Below are positions 10,730 to 22,695 of a DNA stretch of 64,000 nt, one piece after another. The position numbers and the translations under genes were made by a program. The stretch's first letter is position 1; every line of letters begins with the position of its first letter. The stretch comes from Sphagnum magellanicum (taxonomy: Eukaryota > Streptophyta > Sphagnopsida > Sphagnales > Sphagnaceae): the NCBI GenBank assembly GCA_021904315.1, contig CM038911.1, positions 1,242,501 through 1,306,500 of the forward strand. The letters run 5' to 3'. The notes below the pieces were generated by a model, which saw only the letters and a program-made list of their open reading frames with translations, searched no databases and was not told where the DNA came from.

Positions 10730-13700
10730 ATAACATCAATTATAGTGAAAGAATTGTGTAAGTCAATTTAAAAGCACTTGAAACCATTAGTGATCCCTTA
10801 ATTGACTAGAGATAACATTAAAAGAATCATTATCAAAATTCTCATCATTGATATTAAGTAATCTTGAATCAATTGTGAATTTATAATACTTTCAATAATT
10901 TTTAAAATAATTTTTAAAAGGTAATATTACCTTGTATTTTGAAAAAGTTTAAACATTGATATTTCTTTTAAATTTTCTTAACATAAATATGGATGTATTG
11001 CATGATTTGAAGAAATTGCATTTGTATTCCAATATTCTGAATTTGGAATTGTCAATAATTAATATTATGGGCTTTTGAGGCTTGGAGTTGAAAAGAGTTG
11101 GCTCTACAAAACTTGAATGGAAAAGAACTAGCAAAGACTTTTCTTTAGTTTTTCCACCATTGGAATTTTTGAATTATAATTTCAAGGGATTTTTGTCTTT
11201 GAATGAAGTGCTTTAGGAAGTTCACTCTCTTCCCAAAAAACCCACACTCTTTATGTGGTAAGACCAACCCTAACATTGGGTGCTAATGGAATATAGAACA
11301 TGTGTGGTTGTTGTAATTGGCTTCTCAAAAGACCCACACTTTTTATGTGGTAGTTAAGGCATTAAGGGGACCCCTTATTAAAATAAGGGGCTCACAAAAT
11401 GTGGAGCCAAGCATGGCCCTAGTTCTAGTAATGAGACTGTTCTGAAACAGGTCATTAAGGTTTAGGTTTCAAACTATTTGGAGCTGCTATGTGGAATCTA
11501 TTGATTATGAACCATTTTCTCAATGAAAATTAAATGAAATCAAAACTGAAGACTATATTGGAATTTGGGGGCATTCTTAGTGTTCTTGGAAAGCCTTCAA
11601 CAAATCAGATTTAATAAAGTTTATTTCAAAATTTTCAGACCTAAGGTGTGGAAGATATTGATTTTTTAATGAATTTTGTTATTGAAAATTCAAACATGGA
11701 ATTGCAAAAATTGGGTTTAGAATGAAAAATCAGTGAGCCTTCAATTTTTCACACTTGGGCCAACAGCATAGGCTACACTTGATATTGTTAAAAAGAAATG
11801 AAAACCAAACTTAGAACTGGCCTCCTGATGAAATCAAAATTGGACCTAAAAATGGCTTCTTGATCTATTGAACTCAAAACTGGTCATTTCTCAATTTCAT
11901 TTAGATTGTTTTAAATCACAAGTATGGAAAACTTCATTTTAGTTTTGAAATTTTAATTTGATCGAAGCTAGCCTAGTCAAGGCCTTGTAATTTTTCCAAA
12001 ACATTTTATTGTATGACCCATGCCAACATTTAGATTGATGATACACATGGATGAGGCTTTCATATCTGATTTTAATATGGCTAGTCTTACATAAAGTTGT
12101 TCAAGTACCCATGTGGAAATTGGATACTTGGGCGGATGTTCAAAAGCATGGACATATATATATATCCTATCCATATCAAAATTTTAAAATCTAACATGGC
12201 CATGTATTTATTCAACTATCTGTCCTGGGATTGAAAAAGAAAAAGAATCATTTCTATGATACAAAACTATTTATTTATGAAGGAAGGTTGTTTGTTTGTT
12301 TTGTTTTGTTTGTACTCATGAGATCCATCAAACCAAGATGCTTCAGATCACATTCTTGATCTCTTTGGAAAGCTCTTGAGGAGGAGGGGTGCATTGGCTT
12401 GGTTTCATGGTGTTTGGATTTGTAGTGTAGAAGTTCTTGAATATCGAATGATTTCTTCATTAAAAATTAAATTAAATCTAGCTAAAAATTATGAAGGAAT
12501 TGGAATGTGCCTTTGGTGTTGTTGGAAAGATCTTGATGATGATTATCAATGGGTAGGAAATATTCATGATTAGAGTTTTTTCCAAAAAATAGTTGAAAAA
12601 AACCATGAGATGAAAGACAAATTCTTATTTTATAAGTTGACAAGAGATGTTGTTTATCTAGTGCAACCGTGGTTTTATTTTCCCTTCAAAGGTGAAAAAC
12701 ATGGATTATTAACATACAAAGCACATTGTTTTAACAAATTGTTATAATATGGCCAAATTGTTATAGCATGTACCAAATTGTTTTCAACCATGATAAAAAA
12801 TGTTCATACACATTAAGTTTTTTTTTGTTCTATTTTTTAACCTCATCTGGGTGAGAGGTTTCTCCATTGGCTCCTTACTATTTTCATCCTTTGAAGCATT
12901 ATCAAAATATGTTTGGGAGTTTGGACTACCGATGACTCTTTCAATTTGAATCTTTCATCACATTTCCACTTCAATGCCACCAATTATCTCATGCGTCATA
13001 GAGATTCATGACAATCATTACTTGAAATTATGTTTACAATTTTGTCATTCTTATATTGTTTGTAAAGGATAAAGACGAAAATTTCCTTTTCTATGCAGTT
13101 TTGGCAAATTTAAGCTCCATTTTTCCTCTTAGAATAATGAGGTGTAATGCTTCACCATTGACTAAATTTTTTCCAACTTTTTCACCTTTTTCATTTTCAT
13201 TTTTGAAGTTTCACCACAACAACCTTCTTCCTTGGTGCTTTCTTCTTTGGAATGGGAATTGGTTTAAAGATCTCTTGTAAATCCAAATCCCTTTATCCCC
13301 TTCTACTCGTGAAAATTGGCACTTCAACCCTCCACTTGTTACCCCCACCTTCCAATTCACCTCCATATCATGTATTTGGAAGGGTTAAAAATGCACTCCT
13401 TTTGATAATTACCTTGTGAAGATCCACAAAATCAACCATGTCAACTATCAATTGGTCAAAAATGGGAGAGCTTGTGCGCTTTCAACAATGTCTTTAATCC
13501 ATAGCATTTCTTCCATTCTCACAGAATTTCAACAACAAAAGTTTTAATAATGGAAAAATAAATAAAATTGAAGAATTGATCAACCTTGGACCCTAGCTTA
13601 CACTTTGGTTTTCCAAACCATGAGCTCTCCTTTAAGCTCTTTTTTTTGTTCTAGACCAATTGGTTTCCCCTCCAAAATGATGCCATGTAAACTAAATCAC

Positions 13701-14320
13701 AACTTTATTTGTCTTGGTCTTGTACCTTTGTTTAAAGGCCTCGGGACCAATTTAAAACTCTTGACAAATAAGAATGTTTGATTTCATTGGATCCTCCTCC
13801 TTGGACCTTTGTTTAAAATGACCCTAAAACAAATTATATGAGCTAATATTACTTCATGTCCTTATTATCAATGTGGTTTTGTTCTTGATTTTTAAAAATA
13901 TTCCATCATGTTTGGGTTTAAGGGTATTTTCTTTTAAAAATATTTTAGGAGTAAATGGAATAACACAAGCCACACCTACCCCTTTCGCTGACTACTTGTG
14001 GGGTGTTTATTTTGAAAATTTTGGAATATTTTGAACAAAAGTCTTTAAATTTTTTTTTAAATCTTGAAAAAGTATATTACACTATTATGTTATAGTTTAC
14101 ATAATAAATCTATTAAAACTACATCATTTTCAAAAAATTCATTCCATTTACAAGTCTTTTCATTTCTTGAATGGACTAGTTCAATGCATTCAAAATATTT
14201 TTGGATGTTTTTCATTCGGTAGATTGATTTCAAACTTTTATAATACGTATACCAATACATTGAAAATGAAATTATGTTAAAGCAATTCCATTCACTATGA
14301 GAAAAAAAAGTGTTTTGCAA
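10730..14320. other. AT-rich intergenic DNA with decayed LTR-like text, no gene seen
   Basis: Phrases of the type found in large plant LTRs (gttcttggaaag, gttgttggaaagatcttg) recur near 11590 and 12520, suggesting very old LTR remnants. The sequence ACCCACACTCTTTATGTGG recurs with one change about 95 bp apart (near 11238 and 11331). A hairpin CCCCTTATT/AATAAGGGG lies at about 11369-11391. No protein domain is recognisable on either strand. Confidence 0.4.
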
Positions 14321-14326
14321 TTGGCC

Positions 14327-14351
14327 TTGCAACTCAATTTTTGAGTTGCAA
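14327..14351. repeat. Perfect 11-bp inverted repeat (TTGCAACTCAA)
   Basis: TTGCAACTCAA, a 3-nt loop and TTGAGTTGCAA form a compact hairpin. Further TTGCAACTCA or GAGTTGCAA words occur within 100 bp and again at about 15005, so it belongs to a GTTGCAA-rich repeat that spreads over about 14.3-16.1 kb. Confidence 0.8.
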
Positions 14352-14706
14352 TGACCACTTGCAACTCACCATATATAGTGTGCAACTCATTGCAACTCAA
14401 TTGCAATTATGCCAAAACCACTCATTTTCAATTACTATGCAATTCCACTACAATTATAACCATAACGTCATGTTAATGTTAGTAATTTTCATCCATCCAT
14501 TAAAATTTGACATGTGCCATTATGAAGATTTTTGGATTTTGTTTTTTGAAATATTGATCTCCATCATCTATTATGATTATTAATGGTCCAATATTATGAC
14601 ACATGGCTTAATAAAAAAATTCCACATGGCATATTAGTTAAAATTTGAAAAATAAAATAAAAAAATAATGCATTTTAATAGTTCAATAAGTCGATACATA
14701 ACCATA

Positions 14707-14797
14707 GGTAGGTAGGTTGGTAGGTCCTAGGACCAACATACTTACACTACATACCTACTTACTTATGTAGGTAGGCAAGTAGGTAGGAAAATACAAA
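14707..14797. repeat. GTAGGTAGG inverted-repeat cluster
   Basis: Runs of GTAGG on one side (14707-14725), a CCTAGGACC centre, CCTACTTACTT and again GTAGGTAGG make a short palindromic block. Similar words fill the blocks at 29.2-30.3 kb and 33.4-33.85 kb. Confidence 0.7.
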
Positions 14798-15179
14798 ACT
14801 AGTTGAATTAAAAATAATCTTATAAATATTTTTTTATTTTTTATTTTGCCTTTAGGGTTAATTTCTTTTGAGTTCATCCCAAAATGGCATGTGTATTTTA
14901 GTTGGAAAACATTAAAAAAAGGCACCTTTTTTATATAGTTTGTGACATGGCATTCAAAAACAAGGCATATGGTTTGATCCTTTAGTTTTTTTTTAGTTAC
15001 AAATTGAGTTGCAAAAGGTAAAACCAGTTAATGATTGAACGCTTAAATGCTCAAGGCAAGCAAAATCCAAGGGGAGGGTTCTGTTGTTTTTTATGTCAAA
15101 ACAAAACTTGAACCCTTCTTATCGGTGCATATTGTGCATTAAAAATTGTTTAAAATAAAATAAGATTGAAAAATTTATG

Positions 15180-15745
15180 GCCACCCAAAGTAGAAAGGGC
15201 CAGGAACTCAAAAGAACAAACCACCGAATGTTATAAAGGATGGTTCTTGAACATTCAAAAAATTCCTTGTATGTTGCTCTATTGCTATTAGAGTTCCAAG
15301 ATGATTTGTAGAACTTTAAGTGGTATTCCTATAACACTTTAAATCGTTTAAACTAAATAAAAAATAAGAAAGTTATGAGGTTTGAAAGTAGGAGGGGTCA
15401 AAATGAAGAAAAATGAAAAATTTTGCAATTTGAAAAAACGTATTCTCTTTACAACTTTTTTTTTGGTTGGTCCCTAGACTTTGCATTTCAAACACGATTT
15501 GTAAAACTTTGGGTGGCGTTCCTATAACACTTTAAATCATTCAAAATGAATAAGAAATAAGAAAGTTATGAGGTTTGAAAGTAGGAAGGGTCATAATGAG
15601 AAAAAATGAAAAAACACATTTTACAATTTGTAAAAACATATATTCTTTACAACTTGTTTTTTGTTATCCCTTGGTTTTGCATTTCAAAGATAATTTGTAG
15701 AGCTTGAAAAGGTGCTTTTATAACATTTTTAATCACTCAAAATGG
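15180..15745. repeat. Tandem repeat, about 193-bp unit, near three copies
   Basis: AAGTTATGAGGTTTGAAAGT recurs exactly 193 bp apart (15370 and 15563). The companion phrases CCTATAACACTTTAAATC and GATTTGTAGAACTT-like sequence repeat in register three times. The last copy is truncated near 15745. The unit is AT-rich and non-coding. Confidence 0.8.
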
Positions 15746-18300
15746 AGAAAACAACCAGTTGCAACATAATTGTTGCCTCAATGGCACATTTACAACAATT
15801 CTAAATAGTTGTCACATGCAACTATAGTGCAATTCCTTCAAAAGTCAAAACATGGTTGACTATGGATGTATATACATTATGTACAAATTATCATATAAAA
15901 GACCCATTTTCAACTCACTTACAACTATAATACAATTAACTGATTTTCTAACGTGGTAATCTATTTATTAATTCCTTGTATTTCCAAAGGGATAGTTGCA
16001 TACTAGTTATAATACCTAAGGGGTAATCGCACAATAGTTGTATATGAATTTTTTTAAAACTTTAGTTGCAAAGCAATGTGGCATTAACAAACACAATTTT
16101 TCATAATGATTTGGAGGTTTTTTTATTTTTTATTTTTTTTATAAATGTTAAATGCATAAAACCAAGCATTCATTATAGTTACAGTGGTACATATTAATGA
16201 CTACACCCCTTTATGGTTTTGGGTCTAATTGAATTCATTCAAAATTAAGGTATATCATTTTTACGAACAAAGATTCCAAGGTTTTTATTCCACTATTTAT
16301 CAAAATAGAATATACGTGGGAAAAATTTAAGTGAAAAAATTGAATAGTTCAAATTAAGATAATTCATGTGTTAATGGTGATGATTTTTCATATGTGTACA
16401 TTGTTGTGCATCAATACTTTGATTCACAACCATAAATGCAAAAAATGTTTATATAAACTTATACAAACAACTTGATATATTTCTTTGCATGATTATTTCT
16501 TACAAATTTGACTTGCACTTGGAGCTACAAATTCCAAGCCCAATGAATACAAACAATCAACCAAAATTTGGTCAAACATGTAGCCTTAGAAAATGAATTA
16601 TGTACAATCCTTTAAAATTTACAACCTAACCAAATGCATCCAATGAACAATATTAAACATAGATGTAAGCATTATTTATCCGTTAAAAAATTTGAAGTCA
16701 ATTGCATTACTTAATGTGTTCCTTTTGGTTCTTTAAACAAAGTTGTGATTATGATAGTTGATATAGTTATCTAAAATATTCAAAAATACTTTACATGACT
16801 TTTATATAATACCCAACATATTCTTAAATTTTTTTAAAAATTTAACATGACATCATTTTAATTGTTCATGGAAGCAAAAATCCATTATAATTTTGATGCA
16901 ATGAATATTATAAAAACCCAAAATTAGACCATGTAATCATTTTTCTATTAAATAGTCCTTTTGAGAACTCAACCCATAAATATGCCCAACTAAAATTTTC
17001 AAAAAGTAAACCTCATTAATTCTTGGGCTATATGAAAATTTTCATATTGCCAATTCCTTAATTTGACAATTCTAGGCTTTATACTATTTGTGAATTTCAA
17101 GTAAAGGGGTCTATTTCAATCCAAGAATGAAACTAACAATTCATTTAAGTTTTCAATGCACAATAAAACATTTAATATCCATGCTTGTGTCTATCGAAAA
17201 TTCACAAACTAATTTGTCTTCGCATTAACTAAATTATGGAACCATTTGGTTCAAGTTTCAGGTTTTTTTGAGAGCATGTAGGGGTGTCCTACAAGTGCAA
17301 GTATAGGTCAAGAAAGTGCAACACAAGACTTTACAAACCTACCAAGCACATTATGAAAGATTTAATCATATTTCTAGGGACAACAAGAAATAAAATACAT
17401 ATTATAATCAACCTGAAAATCTTGGTAAACAATTATATAAAAATTTACATCCTGAAAATTTCAGTCACATTTTTGAAGAGTAATGGGAAGTTTTTCTTGA
17501 TAAACAAATGTAAGCATTTGCTTTAAAAAATGATTTTTGTTTTTGCAAAGTTAGGACTCCATAACTTGTTTCAAGAATGTTTTTGCACAAATAAAATTCC
17601 TCTTGATTTTTTTCTCCTAGTAATACTTGAATCTAGAAAGCAAAATTCCCACAACATGAGCAAAAACAAAATGATCACACGCACGCACGCACGCACACAC
17701 ACACACACACACACAAGATCTTCTCCTCTATCAAGAAAGATTTAATATTTGAAACACCTTTCAAACTTCTTTATGAAGCTTTTGCCACAAAGTTACAAAA
17801 CACCATTTTGCCAAGCTTTAAAAACCTTCCAAAATGTCAAACTTCAAAAAAAAACTTTGGCCAAAAAGTCACCATCACACTTGGTTGAAAAGAAACACAT
17901 AAATAGAAACAAATGCCAAAGCCAAAGCCTTTGTTTGCAATTGAAAAGAAAGTGAGTTCACCTCCCTTTGATGAATGACAAACAAAGTTGAAAAGTGTTT
18001 GCACTTATATTCAATACAGACAAGCTCACACACATAGCCAAAAAGAAGTTAAATTACCCAAAAAAAAAAACACAAACACAAACAAACTACACACCTTCCA
18101 AACTATGTAAGTCTATACATAAATGCACTCCAAAACTACAAACATAAGAGCTCTCAAACTTCAAACTCTACGCCTCCAAACTAGAGGGAGAGAATCAAAA
18201 GCAGATACAACTTACCTCCACTAAACCACACAAGCCCAACCTTAAACCCTATGTAAATCTAGGACCTAGCCCCTACCTAAACTTAAGACCCAGACCTTTA
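15746..18300. other. AT-rich intergenic DNA, no gene seen
   Basis: Only short chance ORFs are present, including three stacked low-complexity Lys/Asn/Thr-rich ones at 17284-17955. About 120 bp at 16330-16450 resembles 23880-24010 (shared GTACATT, TGTGCATCAATA-like text), suggesting an old dispersed repeat. Confidence 0.4.
17676..17715. repeat. Microsatellite (ACGC)n then (AC)n
   Basis: Four ACGC units run into about eleven AC units. This is a compound simple repeat with no coding role. Confidence 0.95.
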
Positions 18301-18304
18301 AAAA

Positions 18305-18342
18305 ATGGGGTTGACTAAAACCAAGTTTAGTCAACCCTGGCT
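18305..18342. repeat. Inverted repeat GGGTTGACTAAA / TTTAGTCAACCC
   Basis: Twelve-base perfect arms are separated by about six bases. Each arm contains TTGAC, the core of the W box bound by WRKY factors, so it could be a regulatory palindrome about 0.9 kb upstream of GnTI. It could equally be a transposon terminus. Confidence 0.5.
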
Positions 18343-18659
18343 TTTCCTGGGTCCAGGTGCTGGGATACCTGTCTGACTTGGTGTGGGTCTTATGGTAAGT
18401 CTTGTTTTATGTAGACACGTGGGGGCGGTTCTTAGAACCGGAACCGAAACCAACCAGAACCCTACTAGGCTGGGTACTGGTACAAGGCCTGCATTACCTC
18501 AAGTCATACCAGCCCGGTAGGATCCCTAATACCAGGCACAGGTCTACACACAAGACCAACGCTAGAGCGTTCCAGCCTTATATAGCCAGAAAGCTGTGTT
18601 GAAAATTAAAAGGGCTAAAATCAAGTACTTTTGAGATTTTCAATAGCCATATATATTGA

Positions 18660-18826
18660 CCAGTTTTTAAGAAAAATATCCAGATTGCTGATATGGTTCA
18701 AGTAGGGTAGCCAAATAAACAAACAGAAGGATGTTTAACAAATTTTACTTTCATATTTAGCAAGTAGCCAAATTTGGCTAAATCTTCATGGAAATCATCG
18801 CCACTTTGGCTACATCACAAAATTGA
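18660..18826 (+). repeat. Dispersed repeat family A, copy 1
   Basis: The text from CCAGATTGCTGA to TTTGGCTACATCACAAAA matches 43215-43376 in the same orientation and 25600-25760 in reverse. Shared marks are TAGCCAAATTTGGC, ATCATCGCCACTTTGGC and the TACATCACAAAA end. It is followed at once by a poly-C tract. The class is unknown. Confidence 0.65.
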
Positions 18827-18857
18827 CCCCCCCCCCCCCCCCCCCCCCCAAAAAAAA
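18827..18857 (+). repeat. Poly-C (23) then poly-A (8) tract
   Basis: Twenty-three consecutive C and then eight A follow the end of repeat A. Copy 3 of repeat A ends in an A-rich tail at the same position, so this may be a decayed or expanded tail. Such runs are also assembly-error prone. Confidence 0.85.
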
Positions 18858-18949
18858 ACACCCTTAGTCTCCGTTTGTTGTCCAGTCCACATTGTTTGGG
18901 TGTGTCATTTCGAGCCATCGTTCCTTGAGTGGAGTCTCTCTTCTTCAAA

Positions 18950-19240
18950 ATTAGGGTTTTGATGCAGCTGCTGCCGGGATAAGCTCTTGATTGGAAACTC
19001 CTGCTCTCTCCCTAATCCAGTATGTGGGACGTTATTTGCTCTAGTAGTTTAGGTGTTGGTGAATTAGGTGTTAGTCCAGTAGGTATGTGGCATGTTATTT
19101 GCTCTAGTAGTTTAGATGTTTGTGAATTAGGTCACTGAATCAGGTCAGTGGTTCAATGTGGGGCGTGGTGATGGTATCAGATCTTTGCTTGCAGCAATTT
19201 TGAGCAGGGAAATAGGGGTTTTTGTAGTAAGAGCTGAAAG
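18950..19240 (+). promoter_or_regulatory. Presumed promoter / 5' leader of GnTI
   Basis: TC-rich text (GTCTCTCTTCTTC) and TTAGGGTTTT, a telo-box-like element common near plant transcription starts, lie about 290 bp before the ATG. A G-box-containing CACGTGGGGGC is at about 18416. A 63-bp direct duplication lies at 19021-19140. I see no TATA box at a clear distance. The start of transcription is not defined. Confidence 0.35.
19021..19140 (+). repeat. 63-bp direct duplication in the GnTI leader
   Basis: TATGTGGGACGTTATTTGCT at 19021 recurs as TATGTGGCATGTTATTTGCT at 19084, and both continue CTAGTAGTTTAG. The two copies differ at several positions, so the duplication is not recent. Confidence 0.85.
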
Positions 19241-20605
19241 ATGGTGAGAGTGGGGTGCGGGGCACGCATAGGGCTACTGGCAGCTGCTGTCTTCTTCATG
19301 GTGGTGCAAATGCGGCTGTTCGCAGTGCAATCACATTATGCAGACCGCATAGCCTCTGCTATAGAGAATGAGAACGAGTGTATACGCCTCAAGCGGAACC
19401 TCATTGACAAATACAGCTCGCAGCAAGGACGTGTTATAGCTCTAGAAGAAGAAAGGGAACGACTAGAGAATAAGTTTGCGCAGCTAACCATGCTTGTCCA
19501 GGACTACCAAAGCCGAGACAGGTCAAGAAAACAGTCTCAGAACATAGTAGTCGAGGGGGAGATCGTAGCAGCGGTGGTGATAATGGCGTGCAATAGACCA
19601 GACTACTTGGAGCGCACGTTGAAATCTGTTCTCAAGTATCAGATTCCCGTTGCAGGAAAGTTCCCTCTATTTGTCTCACAGGATGGGTCAATGGAAGCTG
19701 TGAAGGTCGTGGCAAAAGGGTTTCCTGAGGTCACGTACTTGCAACATGTTGATGGGGAACCACTGCGGAAAAAAAATCCCCAAGAGAATGATGCATACTA
19801 CAAGATTGCAAGCCATTATAAGTGGGCGCTTACGGAGCTCTTCAACAAGAGAAGCTTTTCTAGGGTTATCATCTTAGAAGATGACATGGAAATTGCACCA
19901 GATTTTTTTGACTACTTTGAGGCCACTTCTTGGCTGCTGGAGGAGGACAAATCTGTTGTGGCAGTTTCCTCATGGAATGACAATGGCCAGAGACAATTTG
20001 TGTATGATTCTAAGGCTATCTACCGCTCTGACTTCTTCCCAGGACTTGGATGGATGCTCACAAATCAATTCTGGGAAGAACTTCGCCCAAAGTGGCCAGC
20101 TGCTTACTGGGATGACTGGTTGAGGCTGAATTCCACCCGGAAAGGCCGCCATTTCATCCGCCCTGAAGTCTGCAGAACATATAATTTTGGTGAACATGGA
20201 TCAAGCATGGGTCAATTCTTCAAACAGTACTTGGAACCCATCAAACTGAATGATGTGGCTGTGAATTGGAAGTCCAAGGATCTTGGGTTTTTGCAGGAGG
20301 ACAGGTTCAATAGGGAGTTTGCTGCACTGATTGCAAGGGCATTACCATTACCTAATTCACAGGCAAATGTAGTGAAGATGGCAGAGAGTGTGGGAGAGGA
20401 TGTAAGGATTGAGTACAGCAGCCAGAGGCAATTTGTAGGGCTTGCCAGGCTGTTTGGTGTATTTGAAGAATGGAAAGATGGGGTGCCAAGAACAGCATAC
20501 AAGGGAGTGGTGGTTTTCAGATGGATGGGAAAGAAAAAGATATACTTCCTCAGGCCAGATTCATTGAAGTTGCTTGGCTTCAAAGGTGAAGAGATATCTC
20601 GATGA
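19241..20605 (+). CDS. GNTI: Alpha-1,3-mannosyl-glycoprotein 2-beta-N-acetylglucosaminyltransferase (GnTI), intronless
   Basis: GnTI is a type II Golgi membrane enzyme that moves GlcNAc from UDP-GlcNAc to the alpha-1,3 arm of Man5GlcNAc2, the step that opens complex N-glycan synthesis. The 454-residue frame fits plant GnTI end to end. A short cytosolic tail and membrane anchor (about residues 9-27) are followed by a QMRLF motif, a charged stem (about 40-100), and a GT13 catalytic domain from about 108. Visible marks are VIMACNRPDYLERT, the metal-binding EDD at 213-215 in ILEDDMEIAPDFFDYFEA, YRSDFFPGLGWML (261-273), the catalytic-base region YWDDW (289-293), RPEVCRTYNFGEHG (307-320), and EEWKDGVPRTAYKGVVVF (409-426). 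One N-glycosylation sequon, NST, lies at 297. The ATG is the first codon of the conserved N-terminus. No stop or shift is present. Plant GnTI genes known to me carry many introns, so the uninterrupted frame suggests a retrogene or intron loss. Confidence 0.97.
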   Translation: MVRVGCGARIGLLAAAVFFMVVQMRLFAVQSHYADRIASAIENENECIRLKRNLIDKYSSQQGRVIALEEERERLENKFAQLTMLVQDYQSRDRSRKQSQNIVVEGEIVAAVVIMACNRPDYLERTLKSVLKYQIPVAGKFPLFVSQDGSMEAVKVVAKGFPEVTYLQHVDGEPLRKKNPQENDAYYKIASHYKWALTELFNKRSFSRVIILEDDMEIAPDFFDYFEATSWLLEEDKSVVAVSSWNDNGQRQFVYDSKAIYRSDFFPGLGWMLTNQFWEELRPKWPAAYWDDWLRLNSTRKGRHFIRPEVCRTYNFGEHGSSMGQFFKQYLEPIKLNDVAVNWKSKDLGFLQEDRFNREFAALIARALPLPNSQANVVKMAESVGEDVRIEYSSQRQFVGLARLFGVFEEWKDGVPRTAYKGVVVFRWMGKKKIYFLRPDSLKLLGFKGEEISR

Positions 20606-22690
20606 GTCAAATGAATAGGAAGGATGTTGAAGGCCTCTGAGTCAGGGTTTATCTCAAGATTGGAGGGACAGATCTTAAACCCTAGTTCCTCAAGAGACAA
20701 ATGTAGCCTCCTTTCTGCCTGAGTTGATCATTTTCTCCAATCCCCAGATTCTTGGTGGATATATTGTGGATTGTGCATCCAGCAGGGACATATGATCAAT
20801 GAGCAGAAGCTACTTTTGCTGTACACAAGCAAATTCATGACTCGCATAGTAAGTGTACTACTTGGATGAGGACCAAATTGGTCCATGTATAGAATTGGCT
20901 TAGTGGTTGTGCAGAATTAGTCAGTGGAATAACCTGCATTTCACCTATTTCTCACCAGTATTTCGCATGATACTTATGTTTACACTTCTTTTCCATAGTG
21001 TAGGGCTCTATGTGCCTTTGGTGTAGATGCTAGCTTGTACAGGGAAAAGCTAAAACAAAATTAAGCTTACCCTCACAAGCTTGTTGCAGCTTTATGAGGA
21101 TGCTATTGACTTGTTCATATGTCATTTTGAGTGCCAGCCAATGTCAGGACTGAGTCTTTTCATTGCTTCTGGGAAATGGGACAGAAACTCAGGATACTTA
21201 TGTACACCCACTGTTGGGAGCTGTTGAAGGCAGTGGAGTCAGGGCAGCTAGTCACTGCTATTTATGATTGAGGTGATGGTCTGATGCTTTGTCAGTGACA
21301 CTCCCAAGGTTATGATTGCAGTCATTTTTTCTGTGTTTATTTTGGTTTGGCCAAAACTAACACAATGCTTACCTTCAAAGTGTTATTGTTGACTTATTCT
21401 CTGAAATTCCATAGAGATGGTATTTCATAACCAGAATGCCCCTTCCAAAAGATTGCATCATCTACAAGTGTGGGCTGTGTCAAGCCCATGATCTGTTTCT
21501 TTCTTGCATATCCATGAAATTTTTTATTAACAGTAACCATTTTGACCCTCTTGACTCTGGGATGGCAGCAAATATCACCTTTCACGTCACAGGTTGCATC
21601 TGTATGCATTTAGGGTTGCATGGAGAGGCATCTTGTACCATGTGGATGCACAGTACTGAAGAAAATTCAAAAGGATCCTCTTCCATGCTTCATTCAAGTT
21701 TCACATGTGACTCATCATCTCTAGCATTGTAGTGGTTGCTGTTCCTTCACTCTTCATGGATTTGCTTGATGTCTGCATTTGGGCTTCTGTTTGATAATGT
21801 TGTGGTTATGTGTGATTTCCACAAGTGGAGCTGGCTGGATAAGGGTGATTGGGTTTCATATGTATTGTGTAGTACTAGATGGCAAAGAGCTAATTTCGAT
21901 CCTGACAGAACACTGTTCTTGGAGTTTTGAAAATAGGCAAACAGAGGGTTTCCACTAGTCATGCAGTCTCTGTTGTTGCTTATCTTGGCTGCAAAAGAGA
22001 CCCCTCTATGCATCAGAGTGATTAGCTATCAGATCTTCATCCAGAGGTTACTGGTTTGAGGCAGTAAAGTTCCTCCATAGTGGGCTCTTAAAGAATCCTT
22101 TACTTCTTCAGTATCAAAAAAATCAAGTCAAGGACATGATCAGTAAGGCTTTGACTTGTTGCAGTGGACACCATCACTTACACATCTGTGCAGAAGGAGA
22201 TCTGTGTACTGAACTGGAATTGAGAGTTTCATTTGGGTACTTGGATTACTAAATGTTACTAAACTCTCAAAAGTGGGGTTTGTGTAGAACATGGCCCCAA
22301 AGCTTTGGGGCACTGATCTGTAATAGAGTGGAAGGTCTGCCAAGGCTCTGAAGAGAACATAGCCTAGATTGGAAATCAAGCTTTCAGCAACAAAATATTG
22401 TTTAACTAGGCAAAATAGATAGAGTACCCATTTGTCCCCTAATCCAGAGAGATCCCTGGTGATTCCCTACTACTTCCTTCTGTTGGAAGACCAGACCCTA
22501 ATATATTAGGGCTGGATGACAGGAGAGAGGTTCTGAATTGAGAAGAGAGTATTTAGTGATTTGCTGGATATTGGGAAGCTGCCAGAAACATTGGCAAATG
22601 AATAGTGGGCGTTTCTGGGTCTGGGCTCTTGCACACTGGAACTCCAGCTGGAGGCTGAAACTTATCTCAGATCTTCAGCAGTGTAGTCCT
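20606..22690. other. GnTI 3' flank, no further gene seen
   Basis: The DNA is of moderate GC without obvious transposon text. A 3' UTR for GnTI presumably occupies the first several hundred bases, but no clean AATAAA signal was found near the stop. No poly-A tail with flanking duplication, the mark of a recent retrocopy, is visible. Short ORFs on both strands here lack domain-like content. Confidence 0.45.
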
Positions 22691-22695
22691 GTACA

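Noticed and set aside
1215..10734. Target-site duplication of the gypsy element
   Set aside because: The 5 bp next to the LTR ends (acaaa and ataac) do not match, so no duplication is claimed.
17284..17955. Three successive ORFs upstream of GnTI
   Set aside because: Low-complexity Lys/Thr/His-rich text, partly created by the (AC)n microsatellite; no homology.
19881..20700. ORFs of 75-162 codons overlapping GnTI in other frames and on the minus strand
   Set aside because: They are shadows of the highly coding GnTI frame and have no domain content.
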